In this document: piece after piece, positions 1-8,565 of the stretch | How the letters are laid out: each line of letters opens with the position of its first letter | Position numbering within the stretch: the stretch's first letter is position 1 | Assembly: GCF_018333235.1 (NCBI RefSeq) | Contig: NZ_BORP01000001.1 | Span: 496,001-560,000 of the forward strand | Length of the DNA: 64,000 bases | Direction: 5' to 3' | Source: Ornithinibacillus bavariensis | Lineage (GTDB): Bacteria > Bacillota > Bacilli > Bacillales > Amphibacillaceae | Program-made: the position numbers and the translations under genes | The notes under the pieces: model-generated | Seen by the model: the letters and a program-made list of their open reading frames with translations, nothing else | What the model was told of the DNA's origin: nothing | Databases searched by the model: none

Positions 1-45
1 TAACGTCTGAAATATGCAGTGCGTAGTAGAAAGAAGGGAAAACTG

Positions 46-1119
46 TTGGAAGCATACCGTGTTAATCCAAAGAACGGACTAGAATTCGGTCTTTATACAT
101 TAGGGGATCATATCGCTAACCCACATACAGGAGAAAGAATCTCAGCAAGACAACGAATAAATGAAATAATCGAATTGGCATCGTTAGCAGAGCAAGCTGG
201 TATTGACTTTTTTAGTGTAGGAGAGAGCCATCAGGAGTATTTCACAACACAAGCACACACTGTTGTATTAAGTGCGATTGCTCAAGCAACGAAAAAAATT
301 AAACTAGCCAGCTCTTCAACGATTATCAGTACACTGGATCCTGTTCGTGTTTATGAGGATTTTGCTACTATCGATTTAATTTCTAATGGTCGTACAGAGA
401 TAGTTGCAGGTCGAGCATCAAGGGTCGGTGTATTTGAATTGCTAGGATATGATTTAAGAGATTATGAGGAATTATTTGAAGAAAAGTTTGAATTGCTACT
501 CAAAATTAATGAGGAAGAAGTTGTCAATTGGAGTGGGGAATATCGAGCACCACTCAAAAATGCAAAAATACTTCCAAGACCAGTGAACGGATCCTTACCG
601 ATATGGAGAGCCGTTGGTGGACCGCCTTCGAGTGCAATTAAGGCTGGTTATCGAGGTGTACCGATGTTTCTCGCTATGTTAGGTGGACCTGCCAATAGCT
701 TTAAACACTCCATTGACGCATATAGGGAAGCCGCTAGACTGAACGGACATCAGCCAGATGAACTTCCAATAGCTACAGCAGGATTTTTCTATGCTGCTGA
801 GACTACACAGCAAGCACAACGAGAAACATATGACTTTATTAATGAAGGTATGAAGCTAACCAATGGACGTGGATTTCCGAAGCAGCATTTTGCTCAAGGT
901 GCACATCCTCATGATGTGATGAATATTGGTAGCCCTGAGCTAATTATTGAAAAGATTTTATATCAGCATGAGGTTTTCGGACATCAGCGATATATTGCAC
1001 AGATGGACTTTGGTGGAATTACTTTCGATAATTTAAAACGAAATATTGATCTAATTGGTGAGAAGATTTTACCAGTAATAAAGAAGTATACTCGGGAGAA
1101 ATCGGAGGGACAATCATGA
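46..1119 (+). CDS. LLM class flavin-dependent oxidoreductase
   Basis: This is a luciferase-like monooxygenase of 357 residues, in the group of single-component-looking enzymes that use reduced FMN supplied by a partner reductase. The N-terminal LEFGLYTLGDH strand, the SVGESH segment and the ATGFF-type late strand fit the TIM-barrel LLM fold. I chose the TTG at 46 because AAGAAGGG sits 7 bases upstream; the frame stays open to a GTG at 19, but that start has no ribosome site. The last bases overlap the start of the FMN reductase gene by ATGA, so the two are translationally coupled. The substrate cannot be read from the sequence. The family call is firm; the physiological role is open. Confidence 0.88.
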   Translation: MEAYRVNPKNGLEFGLYTLGDHIANPHTGERISARQRINEIIELASLAEQAGIDFFSVGESHQEYFTTQAHTVVLSAIAQATKKIKLASSSTIISTLDPVRVYEDFATIDLISNGRTEIVAGRASRVGVFELLGYDLRDYEELFEEKFELLLKINEEEVVNWSGEYRAPLKNAKILPRPVNGSLPIWRAVGGPPSSAIKAGYRGVPMFLAMLGGPANSFKHSIDAYREAARLNGHQPDELPIATAGFFYAAETTQQAQRETYDFINEGMKLTNGRGFPKQHFAQGAHPHDVMNIGSPELIIEKILYQHEVFGHQRYIAQMDFGGITFDNLKRNIDLIGEKILPVIKKYTREKSEGQS

Positions 1120-1682
1120 AAATAGTAGGCTTATCCGGGTCTATTGTTGGTTCAAAAACAAGAACGGCAATGGAACATACAATAAAGATTTTAGCAGAAA
1201 AAAATCCGGATATGGAGATTACATTAATTGATTTAGCAGATTATGATATACAGTTTAGTGATGGCCGAAATTATTTAGAATATGAAGGAGATACTGGATT
1301 TGTTTCTAAGGTGTTGATGGAAGCGGATGCAATTATAATTGGTACACCTGTTTTTCAAGCTTCTATCCCAGCAACATTGAAGAACATTTTTGATTTATTA
1401 CCTGAACGTGCGTTCATGGATAAAGTGGTTGGAATAATTATTACTGCTGGTTCGGCTAAGCATTATTTGGTTGCTGAGCAACAATTAAAGCCAATCCTAT
1501 CGTATATGAAAGCAAATCTTGTTCAGTCCTATGTTTTTATTGAAGATCAGGATTTTTATCGTAAGGAAATTACAAATGATGATGTATTATTTCGACTAGA
1601 ACGTTTAGTTGATGATCTTATTTTATTAGTCAAGACATACCAGTCCATGCAAGAGACGAGAGAGGCAGAATATGGATTTTAA
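1116..1682 (+). CDS. NAD(P)H-dependent FMN reductase
   Basis: A 188-residue flavodoxin-fold reductase of the SsuE/MsuE type. The glycine/serine loop GLSGSIVGSKTRTA near residue 5 is the FMN phosphate-binding loop, and GTPVFQASIPATLKNIFD at about residue 75 is the conserved flavin-contacting stretch. It most likely supplies reduced FMN to the luciferase-like enzyme encoded immediately upstream, with which it overlaps by 4 bases. Its stop is followed at once by an intrinsic terminator, so the pair is a two-gene unit. Pairing of such reductases with sulfonate or other organosulfur monooxygenases is known, but the actual substrate here is unknown. Confidence 0.85.
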   Translation: MKIVGLSGSIVGSKTRTAMEHTIKILAEKNPDMEITLIDLADYDIQFSDGRNYLEYEGDTGFVSKVLMEADAIIIGTPVFQASIPATLKNIFDLLPERAFMDKVVGIIITAGSAKHYLVAEQQLKPILSYMKANLVQSYVFIEDQDFYRKEITNDDVLFRLERLVDDLILLVKTYQSMQETREAEYGF

Positions 1683-1714
1683 AAGAATCTGGTGTTGAAA
1701 CCAGATTCTTTCTT
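1683..1714 (+). terminator. Rho-independent terminator
   Basis: A 10-bp perfect stem (AAGAATCTGG with CCAGATTCTT, loop of 8) followed by TCTT lies directly after the FMN reductase stop codon. Confidence 0.8.
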
Positions 1715-1803
1715 AATATATTTAAAATAGTACTGTACTTTTTACATTTGCTAGGATTATAATTATCATATTCTTTTGAACAAAATAGGAAAAGAAAAGA
1801 AGC

Positions 1804-3207
1804 GTGTATATTGTGAGAAGTACAAAATTAAATATGAAGCAACAACTCACTTCGTTAATGAGTAAGCACTTATCAGGGAAATCGATGAGTTATAAAGAAA
1901 TTATAACCATCTTTATCCCTATTTTTGTTGATCAAGCATTCTTAATATTTATGAGTATGCTTAATACAGCCATGATAAGTTCATCAGGGGTTGCGGCTGT
2001 TAGCGCTGTAAGTATGGTAGATTCCCTTAATATATTCCTTGTAAATGTCTTTATTGCAGTTGCAACAGGTGGAACTGTTATTGTAGCACAGTATAAGGGA
2101 ACTAAAAATATGGAAATGGTCTCGAAAACAGCTGCACAGGCTGTTTCCGCTGTTACTATTCTATCCTTATTATTAAGTGTATTTGTCATTGTATTTCATT
2201 CGCCAACGATTCATCTTCTATTTGGAAATGCTGAAGCGGATGTGTTAGCCAATGCAAAGCTATATCTGATAGGTAGTGCCATATCCTATCCATTGATAGG
2301 TATTTACCAAGCGGTGTGTGGTGGTCTTCGTGGAACAGGTGATACGAAACCAGTACTTGGACTATCATTGTTTATGAACCTAACAAATGTTCTCTTGAAT
2401 CTATTTTTAATAACGATATTAAATCTGGGAATTGTTGGATTAGTTATTTCTGTTATTGTCTCTAGAACATTAGGGATGATCGCATCCGTTGTTTATTTGG
2501 TGAGATTTAATGAAACGATTCGACTGCGTCTGAAACAGGCATTGCATATTGATCTTTCTATTCAAAAGAAGATCATGTATATCGGAATGCCATTTGCTGC
2601 GGAGCAACTATTTTTTAATGGTGGTAAATTATTAACGCAAACGTTTATTGTTTTCTTAGGTACCTATTCCTTAACGTCATATGCTATTGCAAATTCAATT
2701 GCTTGGCTTTATCAAATCGGGCCTAATTCCCTTTGTATTGCAATCGTTACAGTAGTAGGACAATGTATAGGAAGAAGAGACATAGAAGATGCTAGGAAGT
2801 TTATTAAATCGTTTTTAGGACTTTCAGCCATTTTCTTTGTGGTTTCGGCAATTATCTTTTTGCCGCTATTCCCATTAATGATGAAAATGTTTAATCCACC
2901 TGTAGAAATCATAGGTACTATTTTCATTATGGTTTTATTGAGTGCAGTTTTTCATCCGATTTTATGGTCGTTTAGCTTCTTATTACCGGCGGCATTACGT
3001 GCAGCTGGTGACTCTAAATTTACTTCTGTAACCTCTTTATTTACGATGTGGATTGTACGTGTTGTACTTGGGTATATCTTTGGTATTACATTGGGCTATG
3101 GAATCATAGGAGTATGGATAGCGATGATTCTTGAATGGGGAGTTCGTAGTCTTATCTTCTATATTCGTTTTAAAGGGCATAAATGGTATGCTCATCAGTT
3201 AATATAG
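1804..3207 (+). CDS. MATE family efflux transporter
   Basis: A 467-residue polytopic membrane protein with about 12 hydrophobic segments and two homologous halves, as in the multidrug and toxin extrusion family. The GGLRGTGDTKPVL segment after helix 5 and the matching AALRAAGDSKFTS segment in the second half are the MATE repeat signature. Such proteins export cationic drugs or metabolites by sodium or proton antiport. The start is uncertain: GTG at 1804, GTG at 1813 and ATG at 1834 are all in frame and none has a good ribosome site; the N-terminal 10 residues are therefore provisional. It stands alone. The substrate is unknown. Confidence 0.88.
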   Translation: MYIVRSTKLNMKQQLTSLMSKHLSGKSMSYKEIITIFIPIFVDQAFLIFMSMLNTAMISSSGVAAVSAVSMVDSLNIFLVNVFIAVATGGTVIVAQYKGTKNMEMVSKTAAQAVSAVTILSLLLSVFVIVFHSPTIHLLFGNAEADVLANAKLYLIGSAISYPLIGIYQAVCGGLRGTGDTKPVLGLSLFMNLTNVLLNLFLITILNLGIVGLVISVIVSRTLGMIASVVYLVRFNETIRLRLKQALHIDLSIQKKIMYIGMPFAAEQLFFNGGKLLTQTFIVFLGTYSLTSYAIANSIAWLYQIGPNSLCIAIVTVVGQCIGRRDIEDARKFIKSFLGLSAIFFVVSAIIFLPLFPLMMKMFNPPVEIIGTIFIMVLLSAVFHPILWSFSFLLPAALRAAGDSKFTSVTSLFTMWIVRVVLGYIFGITLGYGIIGVWIAMILEWGVRSLIFYIRFKGHKWYAHQLI

Positions 3208-3319
3208 AACGAACTCTACGCTTTGCTATTCATGCTGCATTTTGAAATGAAGCATGAGGTTTGTCTTCAACCATAACTTATGCAACAATATAGCAGATAA
3301 CTAAAAAAGAGGTGTACGC

Positions 3320-4045
3320 ATGAAAATAGAAATATGGTCAGATTTTGTATGTCCATTTTGTTATATAGGAAAACGTCGTTTAGAACATGCTCTAGAGCAA
3401 TTTCCCTATCGTGATAAGGTTGAGTTAGAATATAGGAGCTTTGAACTTGATCCGAATGCTGCAATTTACTCAGGTAAATCTATTCACGAAGCATTAGCAA
3501 ATAAGTATGGAATGAGTTTAGATGAGGCGAGACAAGCTAATGAGAATGTGGGCCAGCAAGCTAAGACAGTTGGTTTAGACTATGATTTTGATGGTATGAA
3601 ACCGACAAATACATTTGATGCACATCGACTAGCAAAATATGCAAGTACTGTCGGAAAAGAGAAAGAGATTACGGAAAGCCTTCTTCATGCTTATTTTGTT
3701 GAAGCTAAGTTAATCAGTAATCATGATACATTATTGGAGATAGCAGAATCTGTAGGATTAGATAGAGAAATGACTTTATCCGTTTTAAAGGATACAGACC
3801 GATTCGCAACAGAGGTTCGTAATGAAGAGATGCAAGCTCAAGCATTTGGAGCAACTGGGGTACCATTTTTCGTTATTAACCAAAAGTATGCTATTTCAGG
3901 CGCTCAACCAACGGAACTGTTTTTGAGTGCTTTAAATCAGGTATGGGAAGAAGAAGCGCCAAAGCCAAAATTGCAGAGTCTCGTTGAAGATGAATCCAAT
4001 ATGGTATGCACTGATGAGGGTTGTATCATACCTCCAGAAAAGTAG
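3320..4045 (+). CDS. DsbA family oxidoreductase, FrnE-like
   Basis: A 241-residue cytoplasmic thioredoxin-fold protein with the inserted helical domain of the DsbA/FrnE family. The redox motif CPFC is at residues 11-14, right after the first strand (KIEIWSDFVCPFC), and the cis-proline loop is seen as ATGVPFF near residue 178. There is no signal peptide, so this is the intracellular FrnE-type branch rather than a secreted DsbA. A short C-terminal extension carries two further cysteines (VCTDEGC). Relatives act as disulfide isomerases or in stress responses. It has its own ribosome site (AGAGGTG) and terminator, so it is monocistronic. Confidence 0.87.
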   Translation: MKIEIWSDFVCPFCYIGKRRLEHALEQFPYRDKVELEYRSFELDPNAAIYSGKSIHEALANKYGMSLDEARQANENVGQQAKTVGLDYDFDGMKPTNTFDAHRLAKYASTVGKEKEITESLLHAYFVEAKLISNHDTLLEIAESVGLDREMTLSVLKDTDRFATEVRNEEMQAQAFGATGVPFFVINQKYAISGAQPTELFLSALNQVWEEEAPKPKLQSLVEDESNMVCTDEGCIIPPEK

Positions 4046-4046
4046 A

Positions 4047-4084
4047 AAAGTGACCTTGCCGATAAGGCAATGGTCATTTTTTCT
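4047..4084 (+). terminator. Rho-independent terminator
   Basis: The stem TGACC-TTGCC pairs with GGCAA-TGGTCA (one bulge) and is followed by a run of T, just after the FrnE-like gene. Confidence 0.8.
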
Positions 4085-4179
4085 ATATAAAATTACCATC
4101 CCTCTTGAATACTACATAATTGCTGGATAGGTTGGAACAATAAAAGTAGTGTTTTATATGATTTTAGGAGGTAGACATT

Positions 4180-4455
4180 TTGCCACAGGTTAATTTACAT
4201 GAAAAGCTACAACGGGTAAGTGAAATGGTGAATGATGCCCAAGAGGCTGTAATACAAGCTCAGGGTCAGAATCTACATGTGTTAGAGCATGCGTATAGCT
4301 TACTTAAACAAGCAGAGAATGAGTTAAAAAATGTTCAAAATCAAGCTGGAGTCGAAGCAACTGAGAATCCACAGTTCCAACAGGCTTTTGAGGAATTACA
4401 TGATGTCCGACAGCAAGTACAAGAGGCACAGCAAAATATTGCGGACATCCCATAA
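4180..4455 (+). CDS. small helical protein of unknown function
   Basis: A 91-residue hydrophilic protein, rich in Gln, Glu and Ala, with heptad-like spacing over nearly its whole length, so it is probably a helical hairpin or coiled coil. It has no signal peptide, membrane segment or cysteine. The TTG start at 4180 is supported by a perfect AGGAGGT 7 bases upstream. It resembles short Bacillus proteins of the DUF2524 kind in size and composition, but I do not recognise a clear family. A hairpin follows the stop, so it is monocistronic. Confidence 0.7.
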   Translation: MPQVNLHEKLQRVSEMVNDAQEAVIQAQGQNLHVLEHAYSLLKQAENELKNVQNQAGVEATENPQFQQAFEELHDVRQQVQEAQQNIADIP

Positions 4456-4459
4456 CTAT

Positions 4460-4502
4460 GAGGAAGGAAAGCTTCATTCGAAGTATACCTTCCTCTTATT
4501 AT
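4460..4502 (+). terminator. hairpin, probable terminator
   Basis: The arms GAGGAAGG (4460-4467) and CCTTCCTC (4488-4495) form a stem with a shorter inner CTTC/GAAG pairing. The T tract after it is short and broken, so termination may be weak. Confidence 0.5.
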
Positions 4503-4656
4503 GTTTTTGAAATAGTAAAAAGGACCCTTTATACTCAACAGAAACCTCTTATGAAATGGTACTTTCGAATCAAAAATTGTCATATCGACTTTTTTCGAAA
4601 CCTTCGTAAGATAGTTGACGTAATACTGTTGACTATCTATTAAGGGGATGAATTAT

Positions 4657-5463
4657 TTGAAGAAATGGTTAGTAGGAATTGCTTTCGTTTTTACTTCGTT
4701 TACTCTTGCTGCATGTAGCGAAAGTGCAGAGGAAGTCTATACAAGGGCATTAGAGGCAGCGGAGAAAATGGAAAGTGCAGAAGTTAGTACAGTTTTGAAT
4801 CAAGAAATATCAATGGCAAATGAGGGGAAAGTAACTATTGAAAGCGATATGGAAGGTTCTGTGGTATTAGAGCCATTAGCAATGCACCAAAAGGGTAAAA
4901 TGGCTATGTCCTTAGAGGGCGAGGAGTCACTTAATATGGATACAGAGATTTATCTTGTGGATGATGAAATGTATGTGTTTGAGTCACTCACGAATCAATG
5001 GATAAAGGCTGATAGTTCATTAATACCTATAGAAACATTAACGGCGGATCAACCAAATGTCACAGAACAACTTAAGATGGTAGAAGACTATATTCAGGAT
5101 CTTGAATTTGAAGAAAAGGATAATGAGTTTATATTCAAGCTAACTGCTGATGGTGAGGATTTTAAAAAGCTTACGCAGCAAATGTTAGAGGAATACCTTC
5201 CAGAGGATATTACAAATGAAATTGGTGATTTATCAACACTATTAGAAGAGATGGATATTAAAAAATTATCTGTTGAGATGGTTTTGGACAACAAAACATA
5301 CGACTTGAAGAAATATAATCTCGTTATGGAAATGACAATGAATGTTGAAGGCGAAGAGATTTCTATTATCCAAAATGTGAAATCAACCTATAAAAAAATC
5401 AACACAATTGATAAGATAGAAGTTCCACAGGAAGTAAAAGATGACGCAGTTGATGCTTCTTGA
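4657..5463 (+). CDS. lipoprotein, DUF6612-like
   Basis: A 268-residue secreted lipoprotein. The N-terminus MKKWLVGIAFVFTSFTLAAC is a type II signal peptide with lipobox LAAC; the cysteine becomes the lipidated first residue. The mature part is acidic and beta-rich, with YTRALEAAEKMESAEV early on and a KYNLVMEMTMNVEGEEI strand near the end, which fits the Bacillus DUF6612/LolA-like lipoprotein group. I prefer the TTG at 4657 over the ATG at 4648, because AAGGGG ends directly against that ATG but lies 9 bases before the TTG. Function unknown; a role at the membrane surface is inferred only from the lipobox. Confidence 0.78.
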   Translation: MKKWLVGIAFVFTSFTLAACSESAEEVYTRALEAAEKMESAEVSTVLNQEISMANEGKVTIESDMEGSVVLEPLAMHQKGKMAMSLEGEESLNMDTEIYLVDDEMYVFESLTNQWIKADSSLIPIETLTADQPNVTEQLKMVEDYIQDLEFEEKDNEFIFKLTADGEDFKKLTQQMLEEYLPEDITNEIGDLSTLLEEMDIKKLSVEMVLDNKTYDLKKYNLVMEMTMNVEGEEISIIQNVKSTYKKINTIDKIEVPQEVKDDAVDAS

Positions 5464-5479
5464 TTTTAAAAGCAAGAAC

Positions 5480-5514
5480 AAGGATTGGTCTAAAGAGATC
5501 AATCCTTCCTTTTT
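5480..5514 (+). terminator. Rho-independent terminator
   Basis: AAGGATTG pairs with CAATCCTT around a partly paired loop, followed by CCTTTTT, downstream of the lipoprotein gene. Confidence 0.75.
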
Positions 5515-5734
5515 GTAGAAATATCCTATATCTCCTTATTTCCCCCTATTTCAATTCATAAATCATAATTTTCCAATAATAAACACCGGCTTGAGAGCTA
5601 GGTACTAAGTTATGATACAGAAATGTAAAGTTGCTCTAAAGTTGATGAAATCTAGTAATGATATACTCTTCATAGTAGATTTTCAAATAAAGAGAAAGAG
5701 ATACTACGAGAATAAGAGGAAAGCAGGGGAAAGC

Positions 5735-6841
5735 TTGAGAAAACTAACCGCAATTACCTTCGCTGTTACCGTACTATTTGGTAGTACAATAAATAGTGTT
5801 CAAGTTTTTGCAGATTCGAAGGATGATCTACAAGATATTCAGAAGCAACGTCAAGATATAAAAAACAATCTGTCAGGTGCGCAAGCAAAAATTGCAGATG
5901 TAATGGCTGAAATAGACGATTTAAATGAGGAAATTCAACGTGTAAACGAGGAAATTTCTCAAAAACAAGAAGTGATTGATCAGACTGATAATAAAATACA
6001 AGGTACTGTTCAAGAAATTGGGAAGCTTCAGCAGGAAATCGCGGAGCTTCAGGATGATATTAAAAAGCGTCAGGATATCCTGGAAAAAAGGATGTCTTCC
6101 TACCAAAAAACGGGTGGTTCTATAAGCTATCTAGAGGTTTTATTTGGAGCGCAAAGCTTTACGGACTTTATTAGCCGAGCCGCCATAGTAAGTACTATTA
6201 CAGACTCAGATAGTGAACTAATCGATCAATTAGATTCAGATATAAAAACAGTGGAAGAAAAGAAGCTTGAGTCTCTAAATAAGCTTGATCAATTAAATGA
6301 AATGAGAAAAGAGCAAGAAGAAAATCTTGCTGCTATTCAGGGGAAAAAACAAGCAAATGAGAATAGTAAGCATAAACTTGAGAAAAAACAATCCGATTTA
6401 CTAACCAACATTAACGAATTGAAGTCAAAGGATAGTAACCTTGCAAAAGTGGAATCAGATGTAAAGGCAAGTATTGCTGCTGAAGAAGCTAGAAAAGCAA
6501 GAGAACTGGAACAAAAGTCAAGTGGAACTGGCCAACCAATCAAGAGTGTAAAGGGTAAAACCATTACTGTTACCGCTACTGCATATACTGCAAGCTGTGA
6601 AGGGTGCTCTGGTGTAACAAAAACAGGAATAAACTTAAAAGCTAATCCAAATGCCAAAGTTATTGCTGTTGACCCATCTGTTATCCCACTAGGATCAGTG
6701 GTTTATGTAGAGGGTTATGGCTATGCGATAGCAGGTGACGTTGGTTCAGCTATAAAGGGCAATAGAATAGATGTATTTGTATCCTCCCAAGCAAAAGCAT
6801 TAAAATGGGGAGTAAAAAAACTTAAAGTAACCATACAGTAA
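5735..6841 (+). CDS. secreted coiled-coil protein with 3D domain
   Basis: A 368-residue exported protein. A signal peptide (MRKLTAITFAVTVLFGSTIN, cleavage after VQVFA) is followed by about 210 residues of coiled coil like the N-terminal part of CwlO/PcsB-type peptidoglycan hydrolases. The C-terminal 100 residues form a 3D domain: KTGINLKANPNAKVIAVDP, PLGSVVYVEGYGYAIAGDVG and NRIDVFV contain the three conserved aspartates of this MltA-like fold. It is probably a cell-wall lytic or remodelling enzyme. TTG at 5735 has AGGGGAA 3-9 bases upstream and gives a proper signal peptide; the frame is open to 5612 but that part is not signal-like. A strong terminator follows. Confidence 0.85.
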   Translation: MRKLTAITFAVTVLFGSTINSVQVFADSKDDLQDIQKQRQDIKNNLSGAQAKIADVMAEIDDLNEEIQRVNEEISQKQEVIDQTDNKIQGTVQEIGKLQQEIAELQDDIKKRQDILEKRMSSYQKTGGSISYLEVLFGAQSFTDFISRAAIVSTITDSDSELIDQLDSDIKTVEEKKLESLNKLDQLNEMRKEQEENLAAIQGKKQANENSKHKLEKKQSDLLTNINELKSKDSNLAKVESDVKASIAAEEARKARELEQKSSGTGQPIKSVKGKTITVTATAYTASCEGCSGVTKTGINLKANPNAKVIAVDPSVIPLGSVVYVEGYGYAIAGDVGSAIKGNRIDVFVSSQAKALKWGVKKLKVTIQ

Positions 6842-6842
6842 T

Positions 6843-6891
6843 AGAGATGTGTGCTTTTGTTTACTAGACAAAAGCCACATCTCTTTTTTTT
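6843..6891 (+). terminator. Rho-independent terminator
   Basis: Long hairpin AGAGATGTG/CACATCTCT with an inner GCTTTTGT/ACAAAAGC pairing and a run of eight T. Confidence 0.9.
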
Positions 6892-6941
6892 ATCTAAGGA
6901 TTCCTTTATACTAGAAGGATGATTGTATAGGAGGATATAGA

Positions 6942-7397
6942 ATGTCTGTATTAAAACAATTTAATTTAACACGAACATCCCTATTAACGTTTTTAAGTGA
7001 GTTAGATGAAGAAGCTTTGGACAAGAAAACAAATTACTTTGACAATACGATTCGTTGGTATATTGGTAACACTTTATTTATGGATGAGAAATTGTTATTT
7101 GTTAGTAAACAATCTCGAAAACTTCCTGAGGAATATGCCCAATTATTTAGTTCGGATATTCTTTCGTCCGAATGGACAATAAAAGCACCATCACTAGAAC
7201 AGCTAATAAATGATTTAGAGGACCAACAAAATCGTATTAATAACTTTGATGAGTTTTTCTGGAAATCAAATGTAAAGTTTAAGGTTCCTTATGGGCATGT
7301 GGAAACACACGGTGACTTGTTAATAATGCTGGCGCATCGTGAGGCAGAAATTTTAGGTAGAATGAAAGCGATGAAGCAAGTAGTGGAGGCTGAATAA
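6942..7397 (+). CDS. DinB-like superfamily protein
   Basis: A 151-residue helical protein with the size and spacing of the DinB/YfiT four-helix-bundle family: a first helix (NLTRTSLLTFLSELDEEAL), a central helix with W-Y-I-GNTL and a last helix with THGDLLIMLAHREAEILGRM, where the His residues occupy the region of the usual metal site. Members of this superfamily include thiol transferases and stress proteins of unknown role, so no substrate is proposed. The ribosome site AGGAGG is 8 bases before the ATG. It lies between two terminators and is monocistronic. Confidence 0.7.
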   Translation: MSVLKQFNLTRTSLLTFLSELDEEALDKKTNYFDNTIRWYIGNTLFMDEKLLFVSKQSRKLPEEYAQLFSSDILSSEWTIKAPSLEQLINDLEDQQNRINNFDEFFWKSNVKFKVPYGHVETHGDLLIMLAHREAEILGRMKAMKQVVEAE

Positions 7398-7400
7398 AGA

Positions 7401-7436
7401 CATCCAGAGTCGGAAAATCGACTTTGGATTTTTTTA
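7401..7436 (+). terminator. Rho-independent terminator
   Basis: ATCCAGAGTCG pairs with CGACTTTGGAT (one G-T pair) around GAAAAT and is followed by six T. Confidence 0.85.
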
Positions 7437-7521
7437 GTTATAGAATTATGGCTATTTAGTAGTTATGGTGAAGAAAAGTTAGAAAAATTAAAAGGAAATG
7501 GAAAAGAAGTGTCGAAATAAT

Positions 7522-7567
7522 TATGTAGTTATTAAATGGATTAATATGTAGTTATTAAATGGATTAA
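7522..7567 (+). repeat. perfect 23-bp tandem duplication
   Basis: The 23-bp unit that begins TATGTAGTTATTAAATGG and ends ATTAA occurs twice head to tail (7522-7544 and 7545-7567) with no mismatch, ending four bases before the ribosome site of the next small gene. Confidence 0.95.
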
Positions 7568-7586
7568 GTTGAAGGGAGAGTAGCAA

Positions 7587-7733
7587 ATGGAAAGTGAACA
7601 AAAAAGATCCCCATTTTATAAAAACTTTTTATTTTGGTTTCTACTATTACTTATTGGTTGTGCGGTGTTTGGATTTGTAAAAGGGGACGAACTCCCAAAT
7701 TGGTTGGAATTTATTCGAAGATTATTACGTTAA
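7587..7733 (+). CDS. 48-residue single-span membrane protein
   Basis: A short gene starting at ATG with GAAGGGA 8 bases upstream. The product begins MESEQKRSPFYKN, has one hydrophobic stretch FLFWFLLLLIGCAVFGFV (residues 14-31) and ends in a short amphipathic tail (LPNWLEFIRRLLR). It is probably a small membrane protein with one helix; the family is not recognised. A tandem 23-bp duplication sits just upstream and a bidirectional terminator just downstream. The good ribosome site and coherent topology argue that it is real. Confidence 0.6.
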   Translation: MESEQKRSPFYKNFLFWFLLLLIGCAVFGFVKGDELPNWLEFIRRLLR

Positions 7734-7778
7734 TTAACTCTATTATTTAATAGTTTGCTATGATCAAAGTTATAGTAG

Positions 7779-7814
7779 AGAGGTCCCTCATTGTAATAAA
7801 AGGGACCTTCTTTC
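7779..7814. terminator. bidirectional terminator
   Basis: AGGTCCCT (7781-7788) pairs with AGGGACCT (7801-7808). It lies between the convergent small membrane protein and cysteine hydrolase genes with T-rich sequence on the plus side and A-rich sequence before it. Confidence 0.75.
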
Positions 7815-7817
7815 TAG

Positions 7818-8348
7818 TTATTTATACATTTCTTCATATTCTTCAAAATCCTGTACCTCGATTACATCAGACCAATGTAAAACGGTTCCTACAAAATCTC
7901 TTATATCTAAACCTCTCATTTCATAGGTTTCATCCGTATTTACAGTTCCTGTAGCATCTTCAATAAATGTAACCTTATATCCACGATCATAAGCAGAAAT
8001 TGCTGTGAACATACAACAAAACTCTGTATTAAATCCAGTAATGAAAAGATGCTCTACACCTAGTTCTTCAAGTAAGGTAGCAAGATTGGTTTGAAAAAAT
8101 GCACTAGGAGTTTCCTTCTCAATAATGTAATCTGCATATTCTTTTAGATTGGAAACGATTTGTGAGCCTTCAGAATACCTATGAAGTTGGCTTTCTTCAT
8201 GTTGATCGAAATGTTGAACGAATATAACAGGTTCTTTTTTGCTTTTACAATTTTGAATTATACTCTCTATTAAGAATAATTCTTCTTTAAAGTCACGAAA
8301 ATTTACAATTCCGTATTGAACATCAATAACTAATAGGGCTTTTTTCAT
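7818..8348 (-). CDS. cysteine hydrolase, isochorismatase family
   Basis: A 176-residue cytoplasmic hydrolase of the isochorismatase/nicotinamidase-like superfamily. The first strand KALLVIDVQYGI supplies the catalytic Asp (residue 8-9 region), a Lys follows in the central part, and the nucleophilic Cys is in TGFNTEFCCMFTA near residue 109. The ATG is preceded by AAAGGA. The exact substrate (an amide or ester of a small acid) is not visible. It is transcribed alone, convergent with the small membrane protein gene and divergent from the MFS gene. Confidence 0.86.
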   Translation of the reverse strand: MKKALLVIDVQYGIVNFRDFKEELFLIESIIQNCKSKKEPVIFVQHFDQHEESQLHRYSEGSQIVSNLKEYADYIIEKETPSAFFQTNLATLLEELGVEHLFITGFNTEFCCMFTAISAYDRGYKVTFIEDATGTVNTDETYEMRGLDIRDFVGTVLHWSDVIEVQDFEEYEEMYK

Positions 8349-8565
8349 ATATAAAATCCTTTCTTTGTTAGTTATGAATTTTTAGAGATGGAATACCACA
8401 TGATGTTAAGCCTCCTAGTAATAGTAAATAATTATTCTATTTATATTTCGATAGTTAGTATAGAATTCCTGCTTTATCATAAATAGTTATTATCTTGATG
8501 GATAAGTCATGATAAAATAGATTAACAGAATTTTTAAAAGTCAGAATTATAGTGAGGGTACTAGC

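Noticed and set aside
4458-4643. 61-residue frame
   Set aside because: It starts within a terminator hairpin and has no coherent composition; the following lipoprotein has its own ribosome site.
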